From Rana temporaria (Eukaryota; Chordata; Amphibia; Anura; Ranidae), in NCBI RefSeq assembly GCF_905171775.1, contig NC_053489.1:153468142-153532141 (forward strand): 64,000 bases of DNA, given 5' to 3'. A model generated the notes under the pieces. That model was not told where the DNA came from and made no database searches. It saw only the letters and a list, made by a program, of their open reading frames with translations. Position 1 is the stretch's first letter, and every line of letters starts with the position of its first letter. Both the position numbers and the translations under genes were made by a program. Positions 1 to 11,300 of this stretch are shown piece after piece.

Positions 1-63
1 GGAAAATAAAATTACAATTATCAGAAATATCTAGTAATAATAGGTTTCCACGCATTGTAATGC

Positions 64-707
64 CTTAAAGTGGGGTTCCAATCACATTTTGCAATTTTTA
101 AAAATAATCTCTTTCATCAGTCAATTCTATATTACAAATAATTAGACTTACTGTGCCCAAAATCGCAGCAGATTGCCCGAGTTTTTCAGTCAAGTAACTT
201 ATATAAAATCGTTGCTGAAGTTGTCATTTTGCTTGTGGGCATGTGAAGCCCACAAGCACTTACTTCCTGATTACCGCTGACCAGCGGTGACGAGCGGTGA
301 CCATCATGCACTGCCTGTCCAGCCCCAATCTCGCGCATGGGCATTGTAAGCACAATGCAGCGCCGTAAATATCTCGGGTTGCCATCGCAATGGGCGGCAA
401 CGTCGGAAATGCCCGCCTTGTTGTGATGGCAACGATGAAAACACAAACAGTGTTCCTGTCTTGAAGTCCCACGATAGCCCTAGGGGAAGCATACTGCATT
501 CGGGAAATGATGACACACATTTCCCAGGAGCATTAGCGTTCTGGGGAGCCGAGGGAGCTGACGTCAGGATCCTAGGTGAATCCGAAGGCAAATTTTGCGG
601 GACCGCATAGTAACAGGCATTTCCAGGTTTTTTTATTTATTTTTTCTTATTTTGGTATAATGTGCACTATAAAGGAAAATACGTTTTTGGATGGAAACTC
701 CACTTTA
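64..707. mobile_element. Non-autonomous element with TTAAAGTGG termini
   Basis: The left end reads TTAAAGTGGGGTTCCA and the right end is its inverted counterpart, ending in GGAAACTCCACTTTAA. The interior has no coding potential; ORFs across it are shadows. The superfamily is not certain. The TTAA-like end could reflect a TTAA target, but the termini do not resemble typical piggyBac inverted repeats. It lies next to a second element with very similar ends. Confidence 0.55.
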
Positions 708-714
708 AGCACAG

Positions 715-1211
715 AAAAGTGGAGGTTCCCCCTAAAAAAAAATTCTAACAATACATTCAGAAGACTGATTACACTGCGGGTATGCTGGGTTTTTTTTTTT
801 CGTACATACCTCGTTATCGCTGTTTCATCCCTCGGCTTCCGGGTATGATTCTTTCGGGTCTGGGCGTTCCTAGTTGATTGACGTTTCTCCGACCGACGCA
901 TACTTGACGTCACGACATTCCGAAAGAAGCCGAACGTCGCTGCGCAGGCGCCGTATAGAGCCGACTCTATATGGCGCCTGCGCAATGACGTTCGGCTTCT
1001 GTCGGAAAGACATGACGCCCAGTATGCGCTGGTCGGAGGAACGTCAATCAACTAGGAACGCCCAGTCCAGCAAGAATCATACCCGGAAGCTGAGGGATGA
1101 AACAGCGATAACGAGGTATGTACGAAAAAAAAAAAAAAAAACAGCATACCCGCAGTGTAATCAGTCTTCTGAATGTATTGTTAGAATTTTTTAGGGGGAA
1201 CCTCCACTTTA
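715..1211. mobile_element. Palindromic MITE (long inverted arms)
   Basis: The left arm starts AAAGTGGAGGTTCCCC and the right arm ends GGGGAACCTCCACTTT. The two arms of about 245 bp are near-complete reverse complements, meeting at about 962 around a GGCGCC-containing core. This is a foldback-type non-autonomous DNA element. The poly-T/poly-A blocks near 790 and 1125 are mirrored, so the arms were made from one sequence. It shares its terminal sequence with the element at 64-707. Confidence 0.75.
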
Positions 1212-1690
1212 ATAAAAATGGCATCATGAAAAAATTTGAAATCATATTTTTAAATGTAATATACCTGAAGTTACTGGCTTGGCAGTGTACTGTAGTTGAA
1301 ATATTCTATCAACTCTGTCCAAAGAATACTCTTGTAATTTTTGACAACGCAGCCTATGGCAATAAGAACTGTACATAGATATTCTCATTCTAATTTATGA
1401 ATAGACAGTTGCTTTAATGTTTATATTTGAAATTGCCATGCATGTATACTGGACAACATTTTTGAAGGACCTTAAAGAATGCTGTAAAAGCAGAGAACAA
1501 TGCCAAGTCATGTGATATCAGATCATCAGCAAGTAATTTCTACATGATTGCAGTGCTTGCAAGTTACTTTTGTTGTCATCACATCAATTTCTTTGTTCAT
1601 TGGACAGACACTGGGTCCTGGGTTCAGGCTTCATGCAGATATTTGAATTTTCTTCAAGCTGAGATTATGCTCTGCACCATCCTAATGTCA
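1212..1690. other. No recognisable feature
   Basis: AT-rich single-copy-looking sequence. I see no ORF with family resemblance, no inverted repeat and no RNA gene. Confidence 0.5.
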
Positions 1691-1699
1691 AACTCTACC

Positions 1700-2722
1700 A
1701 TTCAGCTGCCAAATGCCAGAATGACTCGTACAGGCAAATGGACTTACCTGTACCTTGAATTTGCCACCTATCGGAAGCACGCAAGCCCGCCGAGAGAGCG
1801 TGCTTGCAGGTCCCGCTAGCTCGATGTTCGCCGGTGGCCCGCGTTTGCGGCGAGCAGAGGAATAACAGGGAGATACCGATGTAAAAAAGGCATTTCCCTG
1901 TTTCCCTGTTTTGCCTAGCAACATGACAGAGATCTACTGCTCCCTGTCATCGGGATCAGTGATCTCTGTCATGTTGTAGTGAGTCCATGCCTCCACAGTT
2001 AGAATCACTCCCTAGGACACACTTAACCCCTTGATCGCCCCCTAGTGTTTAACCCCTTCCCTGCCAGTGTCATTTATACAGTAATCAGTGGGTATTTGTA
2101 GCTCTGATCGCTGTATAAATTACAATGGTCCCAAAATAGTGTCAAAAGTGTCTGATGTGTCCACCATAATGTCGCAGTCCCAATAAAAATCGCAGAACGC
2201 CTCCATTACTAGTAAAAAAATAATATTAAAAATGCCATACATCTATTCCCTATTGTATAACTTTTGCGCAAACCAATCAAGATACACGTATTGCAATTTT
2301 TTCCCAAATCATGTAGAAGAATACATATCGGCCTAAACTGTGGAAGAAATTTGTTTTTTTTAAATATTTTTTGGGGGTATTTATTATAGCAAAAAGTAAA
2401 AAATATTGTAAAAAATATTGTAGAAGAATACATATCGGCCTAAACTGTGAAAGATTTTTTTTCTATATATTTTTTGGGGGATATTTAATATAGCAAAAAG
2501 TAAAAAATATTGCTTTTTTTGTTTATAGCGCAAAAAATAAAAACCACAGAGGTGATTAAATTCCACCAAAAGAAAGCTTTATTTGTGGGAAAAAATACTT
2601 CAATTTTGTTTGGGTACAATGTCGCACAACCGCGGAATTGTCAGCTAAAGCAACACCGTACAGAATCGCAAAAAATGCTCTGGTCAGGAGGGGGGTAAAT
2701 CCTTACGGGCTGAAGTGGTTAA
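1700..2722. mobile_element. TTAA-flanked piggyBac-like non-autonomous element (left end approximate)
   Basis: The right end is CTGAAGTGGTTAA, with TTAA at 2719-2722. TTAACCCCTT motifs occur at 2023 and 2049. TTAA followed by CCNCTT resembles frog piggyBac (Uribo-type) termini, so I infer a piggyBac-dependent element. The left border is degraded and only estimated. No transposase is present. An internal tandem duplication of about 105 bp lies at 2308-2515. The 3' third resembles 45540-45738. Confidence 0.5.
2308..2515. repeat. Internal tandem duplication, two copies of about 105 bp
   Basis: The string TGTAGAAGAATACATATCGG occurs at about 2310 and 2420. Both copies are followed by a T-rich tract and then by TATAGCAAAAAGTAAAAAAT. 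The two units are diverged by small indels. Confidence 0.75.
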
Positions 2723-3220
2723 TGGTCACTAAGGCTCCAACATTTGACAGTTCAAACACGGGATGGGGCAAATTATACTTGGATGAGGCTTTATCTCAGT
2801 TAGGGCCCTGTATACAGAGCCTAGCATCCGTGGTTCTCTCTAGGCACAAACAACTAATCTGTAGACTAGTGTAGACAAGGAAATTGAACTTTGCCAGTAA
2901 TACTGAGTGATACGCTTTGGTCAATGTGTCAGGTTCACCTTTCCTAAGAAGGTACATGCACACAAACTGATATTTCATCTATGGAAAATGTTTAATTCTA
3001 CGTAGATGCAAATTTAGTAAACATCTTTTCCATACATGACAGCATGCATAAAAAGCTTTACACTCACACAATGTTACACTCTTATAAAGCTGTTTTTTGT
3101 TTTGTTTTAGGGGGTGGCAAACCCCACATCCCTCGCTGTCTGCCAGTCCCAAGGCACTTACTCCATCTAGGCGGTAGGCACATTAGGCAGTGGCGGAGAT
3201 CGGGCAGCGGCAGGCACATC
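2723..3220. other. No recognisable feature
   Basis: Degraded sequence between two mobile elements. The ORFs here lack any family resemblance. Confidence 0.45.
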
Positions 3221-3224
3221 GGGT

Positions 3225-3299
3225 ACATAGTTACATAGTTAGTCAGGTTGAAAAAAGACACAAGTACATCCAGTTCAACCATAAAAAAAATAAAAAGAA
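3225..3299 (-). repeat. CR1-like LINE 3' end, first half, split by E1
   Basis: It has an 8-bp tandem tail (ACATAGTT repeated) followed by GTTGAAAAAAGACACAAG and CATCCAGTTCAACC. In reverse complement this encodes a peptide of the type LDVLVSFFNLTNYVTM, which I know as the tail of CR1/L2-type LINEs that end in short octamer repeats. The sequence resumes at 23093 after LINE E1, so it is the target into which E1 inserted. Confidence 0.6.
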
Positions 3300-3444
3300 G
3301 GGGCGTGGCTTGTCGGCATCGCGGATGGCTGCCTAAACGACAAAGTTCCGCTCTATACCCGGTTAATAGCGGCTCCACAGCGTGCTAAACAGGACAACAA
3401 CTGCCCGAAAATCACCCCAGCGGGACCCGCTACACCCAGATGCC

Positions 3445-3925
3445 ATGCTCAAACGGAGGAAACAGCCGACTCTCCCCCAAAAGCTCACAGACTTCTTCCC
3501 ACTAGCCAGAGCAGGCCGAGGTCAAGATGGCGCCGACAGCTCCCTCAGCCATGCAGCTCTGCCGTCCCCTCACAACAACGGCGGCGGTCATCAGCGCCCA
3601 GGCTTCCCCTCAGCTACAAACTGTGAGTACACACCACCCCACTCACCTTCCTCGACCTCCCCTGTTAAATCCAAGCCCAGAAGAGAGGATGACACCCCGG
3701 GAAGCAGCCCCAGAATACCCTTCATATTGCCTCCTCCTGATATCCAGAACGCAGCAGCCATAGATAACTTCCCTGCCTCTGACCAGCCCATCTCAGAGCA
3801 GACAATAAAACATATGCTGATCTCACTTAAGCAGACACTGTACTCTGATCTCTCAGCTGCAGTATCCTCACTGGCCAATGTAGTGCAAAATCAGGACCAA
3901 CGTCTGCAGCATGTTGAACACAAAG
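3445..3925 (+). pseudogene. E1 ORF1, N-terminal segment
   Basis: The open frame begins at an ATG giving MLKRRKQPTLPQKLTDFFPL, which aligns with the start of E3 ORF1 (PKKSGNRPQKLTEFYPL); an upstream in-frame ATG at 3382 is less likely. The segment is a Ser/Pro-rich N-terminus followed by the beginning of a coiled-coil region (SLKQTLYSDLSAAVSSLANV). L1-type ORF1 proteins are RNA-binding trimers that package LINE RNA. The frame runs by chance into the MITE and its L2 cargo, producing a misleading 382-aa fusion ORF ending at 4530. True ORF1 resumes at about 5220. Confidence 0.85.
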
Positions 3926-5218
3926 AGCTAGATTCACGTAGCTCTTACGTCGGCGTATCTATAGTAGAAAGTTGCGCCGTCGTATCTATGCGTGCCATTC
4001 TATTGCACCATTTGTTGCGCCTACTACGCAGACTTATTCCATTTATCCCTAAAGAAGACGTAGCAGTCGTGGTGGGAACAATCGTGAATTCCAGACTGGA
4101 CTATGCAAATGCCCTTTACCTCGGGCTCCCAAAGTACCAAATCGCTCGTCTGCAAGTCGTACAGAATACGGCCGCCAGACTGGTGACTGGGAAAAAAACA
4201 TGGGAATCAATCTCACCTTCGCTGAGAACCCTTCACTGGTTGCCAGTAAAAGACAGAATTGTATTTAAAGCACTCTGCCTGACACATAAGTGCATCCATG
4301 GGAAGGCGCCGCAATATCTTTGCGACAAGATAGAACCTCACAATTCTAATCGTGTTCTGCGATCCACTGACCAAAATCTGGTCAAGGTGCCAAAAACCAA
4401 ATACAAGTCCAAAGGAGAAAGAAGGTTTGCTTTTCAAGGTCCGAGACTATGGAACGCTTTACCAACCAGCATTCGGTTGGAGGAAAACCACCTGTCTTTC
4501 AGAAGACAGATTAAAACTCTGCTCTTTTGATGTCATGAGACACGAAACATCAAGCGCCCAGAGGCGATTCAGTTCGCATGTGCCGCGCTATATAAGTTTT
4601 TCATTCATTCATTCATTCATTCTGGTAGCTAGATACGCCTGAATTCTAGCTTCCTCCGACCGACGTAAGTGTTAGTACGCCGTCGTATCTAGGGTGCATA
4701 TTTACGCTAGCTGCTAGGGGCGCTTCCATAGATTTACACGTAGAATATGTAAATTACCTAGATACGTCGATTCACGAACGTACTTTCGCCCGCTACGCCG
4801 TTTACGTAAGGCTTACATCCGGCGTAACATTACCCCTGGCGCAGCCAATGTTAAAGTATGGATGTCGGAACAGCCGTCAAATTTTACTTAGTTTACGTAA
4901 GTGGTACGTGAATGGGGATGTGTGTAGCCAACGCATCTTAGGGAGTATATGCGACGTGACTCTGAGCATGCGCGCGCATTCGCGCGGATCGTTAGTGAAA
5001 AAATTTACATGGGGTCACAGCTACTTTGTATACAACACGCACTACCTTCCACATTTGAATTAGGCGGGTTTACGCCTGCCTATTTACCCTACGCCGGCGC
5101 AACGTACGACGCCAGATCTTTCTGAATAATGGCCTGGGCGCCCTATTTTACGTCGGCGTAGCGCATATGAGATGCGCTACGCCGGCCAAACTATATGCCG
5201 AGCTACGTGAATCTAGCT
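3926..5218. mobile_element. Harbinger-type MITE carrying an L2-like fragment
   Basis: The ends are AGCTAGATTCACGTAG and CTACGTGAATCTAGCT, perfect inverted repeats of 16 bp, with GC-rich CGTCGGCGTA-type subterminal motifs shared with the MITE at 23630. The flanking A runs are compatible with a 3-bp AAA duplication. The element has no transposase and is interrupted at about 4003-4620 by an L2-like LINE 3' end. Removing it rejoins E1 ORF1 from EHK to MSDLF. Confidence 0.8.
4003..4620 (+). pseudogene. L2-like LINE 3' fragment (RT C-terminus and tail)
   Basis: The open frame to 4530 encodes a typical L2-family reverse-transcriptase C-terminus, with IVNSRLDYANALYLGLPK, LRTLHWLPVKDRI and FQGPRLWNALPTSIR. 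The 3'UTR contains a GCGCTATATAAG motif and ends in an ATTC microsatellite at about 4592-4620, the usual L2 3' structure. It is severely 5' truncated, with no endonuclease or RT catalytic core. It is close to the copy at 49707-50922 and so from the same subfamily. It is inserted in the MITE. Confidence 0.85.
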
Positions 5219-5614
5219 AAAAATGTCTGATCTTTTCACTGCTCACAATGATGTTGTTTATATCTGCACGGAGCATGAAGATGAAATGCAGGCAATCAAT
5301 CTTAAACTAGCTGATCTCGAAGATCGATCACACAGAAATAATATTAAATTCCGCAACATACCTGAATCGATACAACAACCCTAACTGGTGCGTTACCTAC
5401 AATCTCTGATGCGTGCGCTAGCACCTGACCTGTCTGACAGAGACCTAGAAATAGACAGGGCGCACAGATTACCCAAACCACCTCACCTCCCGGCTGAGAA
5501 ACCCAGAGATGTATTAGCGCGCATTCACTTCTACAATGCAAAAGAAAAAGTGATGCATGCTGCGGAGCGTAACCCAAGCCTCCCAGATCCTTTCACTGTG
5601 ATTGCGCTATACAC
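5219..5614 (+). pseudogene. E1 ORF1, middle segment (coiled coil and RRM)
   Basis: The segment translates to MSDLFTAHNDVV, then a short heptad stretch ending LADLEDRSHRNNIKFRNIPE, the characteristic L1 ORF1 RRM entry, then DRAHRLPKPPHLPAEKPRD and RIHFYNAKEKVM. It has one in-frame TAA at 5382-5384. The frame stops where LINE E2 entered (TSD 5615-5624). It is homologous to E3 ORF1 over its whole length. Confidence 0.85.
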
Positions 5615-5624
5615 AAATCTCTCC
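5615..5624. repeat. Target-site duplication of E2, left copy
   Basis: AAATCTCTCC, repeated exactly at 13761-13770 after the E2 poly(A). Confidence 0.9.
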
Positions 5625-5724
5625 GGGGGCGTGGCTTGGCGCGCGATGCGAATGGCAGCAGTGTGAAGGAGCTCCGGCAACCCGTGGGATCTGGGAACTG
5701 AAAAAGGCCAGCTACAGGGTGACT

Positions 5725-6867
5725 ATGTCCTCCCAACTTCGGAGAGGGTCACACAATCGTTCCCTACGATCATTGAACACCCCTAAACGAAAGACCACGC
5801 CGACTAACCTCAGCAAATTCGGCTTCACCAGCAGCAACAAGGCCTCCAAGATGGCGCCGCCGCATAGACTGCACATGGAGGAGGACTTGGATGAGGATGA
5901 TGAAGTATCTCTCCCAGCCTCCGAGGAATACTCCAGAGGTAACGACACGAACGATAGCCCTCTGACCTACGCTATGATGGCCGATATTGCGGCAGACATC
6001 AAAAACTCCTTTGCTGTGGCCATCACGGACATTAAATCTGAGCTCATGCGGCTCTCTGAGCAGATAGCCGTAACGGAGCGCGTGGGGAAAAGACGAGACA
6101 GAGCCCTGCTCAGACTCGACGAAATAGCTGCTAACCACAACCACCACCTCATTGACATGAACAGGCACATTGAGGACATTGACAATAGGGGGAGAAGACA
6201 TAATATTCGGGTGAGGGGTGTACCGGAGACGGTGAACCCAGACCAAGTGAGGCCTACCCTAACCGCCATCTTTAACAACCTGATGGACAGGCCGGAACAG
6301 TCCCCGATTGAGCTCGATATGGCCCACAGAGCCCTCAGGCCCAGAGCTCCGGACAACAACCCCCCCAGAGACATCATATGCTGCCTCCCAAACTTCGGTC
6401 TGAAGGAGGAGATTCTGCGGAAGGCTAGAATGGCGGACCAGGTCATGCATGAAGGAGCTGAGTTACAACTGTTCCAGGACCTATCCCCCATCACATTAAG
6501 GAACAGGAGAGCTCTGAAACCCCTTCTTGAAGTCCTCCGAGAGAAAAATGTGCCCTATAGGTGGAAGTTTCCCTTCGCTCTACAGGCTAACTATATGGGC
6601 AAACAACACCTGCTCAGGATACCAGGAGATCTACTGAAATTCTGTGAAAACCTGCAGATTGCACCAGTGAGCCTACCGGACTGGTATGCAGAATTTCTTC
6701 TCCCCCCACCGGTCAACAACCCTCAACAGTCGCCGGGACCACCATCATTACTCTCCCCACTCCAACAAAGGAACCGGCGTAACAACCAGAATGACCGCTT
6801 TGGCAACTCGCCCGCTACCTCTAAGAGCTCCAAAAGCCCCAGAATGAAGGAAGCACAGAGGTTCTAA
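5725..6867 (+). CDS. E2 ORF1 protein, L1-type RNA-binding protein (380 aa)
   Basis: This open frame encodes the LINE nucleic-acid chaperone that coats element RNA in cytoplasmic ribonucleoprotein particles. I chose the ATG giving MSSQLRRGSHNRSLRSL; an in-frame ATG at 5602 lies upstream of the element's own 5' end. In order: a basic Ser/Thr-rich N-terminus, an acidic stretch (EEDLDEDDEVSLPASEE, about 50-65), a coiled coil (about 85-155) with heptads, the RRM entry GRRHNIRVRGVPETV (about 157-170), and the C-terminal domain ending near VPYRWKFPFALQANY, followed by a Pro/Gln/Asn-rich tail. Length and order match L1 ORF1p (transposase_22 family). No internal stop is present. Confidence 0.9.
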   Translation: MSSQLRRGSHNRSLRSLNTPKRKTTPTNLSKFGFTSSNKASKMAPPHRLHMEEDLDEDDEVSLPASEEYSRGNDTNDSPLTYAMMADIAADIKNSFAVAITDIKSELMRLSEQIAVTERVGKRRDRALLRLDEIAANHNHHLIDMNRHIEDIDNRGRRHNIRVRGVPETVNPDQVRPTLTAIFNNLMDRPEQSPIELDMAHRALRPRAPDNNPPRDIICCLPNFGLKEEILRKARMADQVMHEGAELQLFQDLSPITLRNRRALKPLLEVLREKNVPYRWKFPFALQANYMGKQHLLRIPGDLLKFCENLQIAPVSLPDWYAEFLLPPPVNNPQQSPGPPSLLSPLQQRNRRNNQNDRFGNSPATSKSSKSPRMKEAQRF

Positions 6868-8372
6868 AACATCTTCGAGCTACGATCACTCAGATTTTTC
6901 CTCCCTGAACAGCCCTCACTAATCTGAAGCAGGTTTGACAACCCCCCTTCCCCGATTTTGTTACACTATGTGTGAGAACACTCAGTTCCACCACCAGATG
7001 AAGTGTGAGTCCTGAGTTTGACACTGTTGTTGGCTAATGAAGGAAACTTCAACACAAGCCATATTGTCACTATGCAGGGATTAACTCTTTGACTGATGTG
7101 GTTTTTCTGCTATGATAAAAACTCTACCTTCACAGATTAACGACACCTACTATATCTCTTGCAGAGAGAATGACTGAATTATTGCAGCTGACCTTAAACC
7201 ATATATACTCAGAGATATACAGATTTACACAGCATAGCCACAGGGTTCTAACTTTCTTTACAACCCCTAGACCCCCCATATCCACAGGATCAGAGACATC
7301 TACCGGATACGTCAGAAGCGGATGATCGGATCCACATTACTTCATCCAGAAGAACAGATGCACCTCAGCCAAAACAACGATGAAAACTCGTCTCTATGTA
7401 AAGTCCATCTGGCGGTCCTAACCGTGAGTAATCCACCGTCACTCCTACACAATACCCGCAGGGTGTTTAACAACCCTAGACAGGTACCAACACTTATTTA
7501 ATCAAGGTCGCGCCTCACCCCACCGGGGAGGCCTCCACGGTGGTGGTGAAGAACTAACATCTTCTGCCCTGAAGAAAAGCACAGACTATAGCAAACTAAA
7601 GAGGAGTTAGATGACTTTGCTCCCCCTACACCTCTTACCTGCTTTATTCAGGGGGTTGTCACACTAAGCTATGTTCTAAGGGTGGAAATTTTTCTGTTTT
7701 TTCCTTTTTTTTGTTACATTTTTATATTTTTATAATTCTGAGGTCATTGTTCCCTTCCTGATTGTCAGACCTTATTAGGTTATACATGGGATGATGTTGC
7801 TGGGCTCGGTTGTACAGAAACTTAAGGATGTTGTTAAGTAGCATACGTTACAATAGGATTGGTAAGCTATATAAAATACACAGGTTGTTTTGATTTATAT
7901 ACGAATTCACCCTTATCTTTCGCCTCCACTTTTCTATTCGGCCTGAGTCAAAGAAAATATGGAGGAAAGGGTGAAACCTTTCCATGACAAACCTTCCCAG
8001 GCCCCACGAAACCCCGAATCCCTCACGAACACATTAATACAGTTTATTACTACCATTTACCTAGATCTCTACAACATTGGTACTAGATTCGATACATTTC
8101 ACTCGCGCTCCTCCCACCTACCCCCAGGAGCACAACTTAATTCTTAGTAAATAAGAATCTAGTAAACTCTCCACACCTATAGTGTGTACTTGAGTAACGC
8201 TCACACTTATTCCTCTATTTACTTTATCCTCCCTTTACCTCACTCCTGCCTCTCCCCCCCACCCTCCTTACCTCCCCCCTCACATACCCCCCCCCCACCT
8301 ACCTGGGTCTCAATTCCAGGGACCCATTGCCTCATTCCCAAAACAGACACTTAAGGACCAAAAGCTACAACC
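6868..8372 (+). other. E2 inter-ORF spacer, 1.5 kb
   Basis: It lies between ORF1 and ORF2 of E2. The corresponding spacer is about 0.35 kb in E1 and 0.38 kb in E3. It holds no ORF with homology, a poly-T tract near 7700 and a pyrimidine-rich stretch (8215-8305) just before ORF2. I see no inverted repeat or TSD that would mark a later insertion, so it may be native to this lineage. Confidence 0.5.
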
Positions 8373-11300
8373 ATGGCCTACGCTTTTCTTGGAAAAACCC
8401 CCTCTATAATATCACACAATATCAATGGACTGAACATACCAGAAAAGAGAACCAAAATGTTACGCGAACTTAAAAAAACGCGCCCTTCAGAGGTTTTCTT
8501 ACAAGAAACCCACTTTAAAGGACAGGGCATACCCAAACTAACTGACAACCTCTTCACGAAAGCATTTCATGCCACGAACCCCCTAGCCAAAACCAAAGGG
8601 GTCTCTATCCTAGTTAACAAGGATTCCCCTTTCGTGCTTAAACAACTCCTAGCGGACCCAGAGGGTAGATATCTCTTTCTAAAAGGCTCATGGGCAGGTT
8701 CACCCATCACACTAGCCAATGTCTACTTTCCCAACACAGCCCACGTCACGTTCTGCCGCAAGATCATAGATGAACTCACACGATTCGCGGAGGGGTGTGT
8801 TGTCCTCGGAGGGGATTTCAACATCCCTCTTTCTCCACTGAGAGACACCTCTTCAGGACATACTCATGTTTCCTTTAAAATCCTAAAACGCATCAAAGTT
8901 ATGCTACAGTCTCTTACGCTAGTGGATGCATGGAGGTCAACACACCCATCCGAGAAAGATTTCACATATTTCTCCGCCCCCCACAAAAAATACTCGCGTA
9001 TTGATATGATCTTTGTCTCTCAAAGAGACATGGGAAATGTCACCAGAGCTGAGATTGGCATTATCTCGCTCTAGGACCACGCCCCAGTAGCCCTATGCCT
9101 TGTTCTCGACCCGCCTAGGAGATCCACTTTCAACTGGAGACTTAACGCGTCTCTACTTACAGACCAGATGATTAAAGACGACATCCATCAAACAATCACC
9201 TCATACTTTTTAAATAACCCTGCTGCAGACACAAACCCCCTAAATAATTGGGAAACACATAAATGCGTAGTACGGGGTGAGCTGATAAAGTGGGGATCCA
9301 GGAAAAAAAAGGAAAGAGACAAAGAAATTACCAGACTGACAAACCAAATAGCCAATCTAGAAACACAACACAAGCAATCACTGTCAATCTCTGTTGAAGA
9401 AGAACTGGTAAAATGCAGGACGGACTTAAAACTGATACTAGACATTAAAGTTAGGAAGTCCCTCTTCTTTAAGAAGAATATCTTCTACGAACAGGGAGAC
9501 AAAAGTGGAAAGCTCCTTGCAAATGCCCTCAGAGATGCAAAATCAGCGAACCAAGTCCACGCCATTAGGGATAGAGGGGGTACATTAAGACATGAACCTG
9601 AAAAAATAGCAGAACAAATTATACAACTTACCAAATCAACATAAACCTTCCCATATAAAGAAGTCCAAAACGGAAACCATATCTGACTTCTTGAGAGATA
9701 GTGGTCTCCCCTCATTCACCCGAAATGAAATCACCGATCTAGAAAGTCCCATAACCGTTCTAGAACTACAAGCGGCCATCAAAGACCTGAAAGCAGGAAA
9801 GAGCCCCGGCCCACACGGATTCACATCCCAATATTACAAAACATTTACGAACATACTAAGCTTTCCCCTGCTTTCTACTTTTAATTATTTAGCAAAGAAC
9901 AAAAACACCTCCAACTCATTCCTCATGGCACATATTGCAGTTGTCCCCAAACCCGACAAAGACCATACTGATTGCGCTAACTTTAGACCCATATCACTCT
10001 TAAACGTCGATCTGAAACTCCTGGCCAAAATCCTCGCCAACAGGCTAAAACCCATGCTCAACAAAATTATAGGCCCTGAACAGGTGGGCTTTATGCCAGG
10101 AAGGGAGGCCAGGGACAACATTACTAAGGCACTAAACCTAATTCACCATGCCCAAAAATCCAAATTTGAAGGAATGCTTCTATCGACAGACGCCGAAAAG
10201 GCATTCGATAGAATATCTTGGGACTACATGTTTGCCACTTGCTCGCACATAGGGCTAAAGGGAAACATGATGTCATGGATTTCGGCCCTATACCAGAACC
10301 CACAAGCCAGAGTCAAGGTAAACAACCTACTCTCTAACCCGATAAATATTAAAAATGGGACACGTCAGGGATGCCCACTCTCGCCTATACTCTTCATCAT
10401 TTCTTTAGAACCCCTAATCAGAACTATTAATCTTTCCAGAGAGGTAAATGGGTTTGTGGCGGGAGATAAGGAATACAAAGTGGCTGCGTATGCAGACGAT
10501 CTGCTGTTCTTCCTTACACAACCCCACCTCTCTATGCCCAATTTACAAAAAATATTCGACACTTTTGGTTTCATCTCACATTTTAAAATCAATCAATCTA
10601 AATCTGAAGCACTAAATCTTACCCTAAAACCTGAACACCTAACTTTGGTCAAGTCAAACTACCAGTTCAAATGGGTCCCCATGACACTTAAATACCTAGG
10701 CATACACCTAACTAACTCCATAGATTCCCTATTCAATACCAATTACACCACCCTCCTAAAATCTATCTCTGAGGACCTTAACAAGTGGACCCCAAAACTA
10801 TTTTCATGGTTCGGCAGAGCCTCAATTTTAAAAATGACAGTCCTCCCCAGACTTCTTTACATATTTAACGCCCTCCCTATATATGTTCCAGACGCATTCT
10901 TCACTAAATTGAGCAGGATACAAAGACGGTTCTTATGGGCAGATAGAAATCCCAGAATAAATTTTAAGCTACTAACTCGCTCCAAAAGCAATGGAGGCAT
11001 TGGCCTCCCAGACTATAGGAAATATCACCAGGCTTCCCACATAACCAGGATCATTGACTGGCATTGCCACTCCAGAGAGAAAGACTGGGTCAGACTAGAA
11101 CAACAGTTAGCTCCCCATCAAACTACATACTACCCGTGGACATCACATTCCAAGAACACTAAGACAATAGAACACCCTCTAGTAGCAACTACCCTCGCTA
11201 TTTGGCACAAAATAGCTGGGAAACATGATCTTGCCTCCATCCCGGGCCCCCTCACTCCAATTTTTAACAACCCAGATTTCCACCCAGGCCTCAACAGAAA

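Noticed and set aside
647..1194. Similar ORFs of 134 and 106 aa on opposite strands
   Set aside because: They are the two arms of the palindromic MITE read in mirror frames.
3382..4530. 382-aa continuous ORF that looks like one protein
   Set aside because: It is a chance in-frame fusion of E1 ORF1 N-terminus, MITE sequence and an L2 RT tail. True ORF1 resumes at about 5220.
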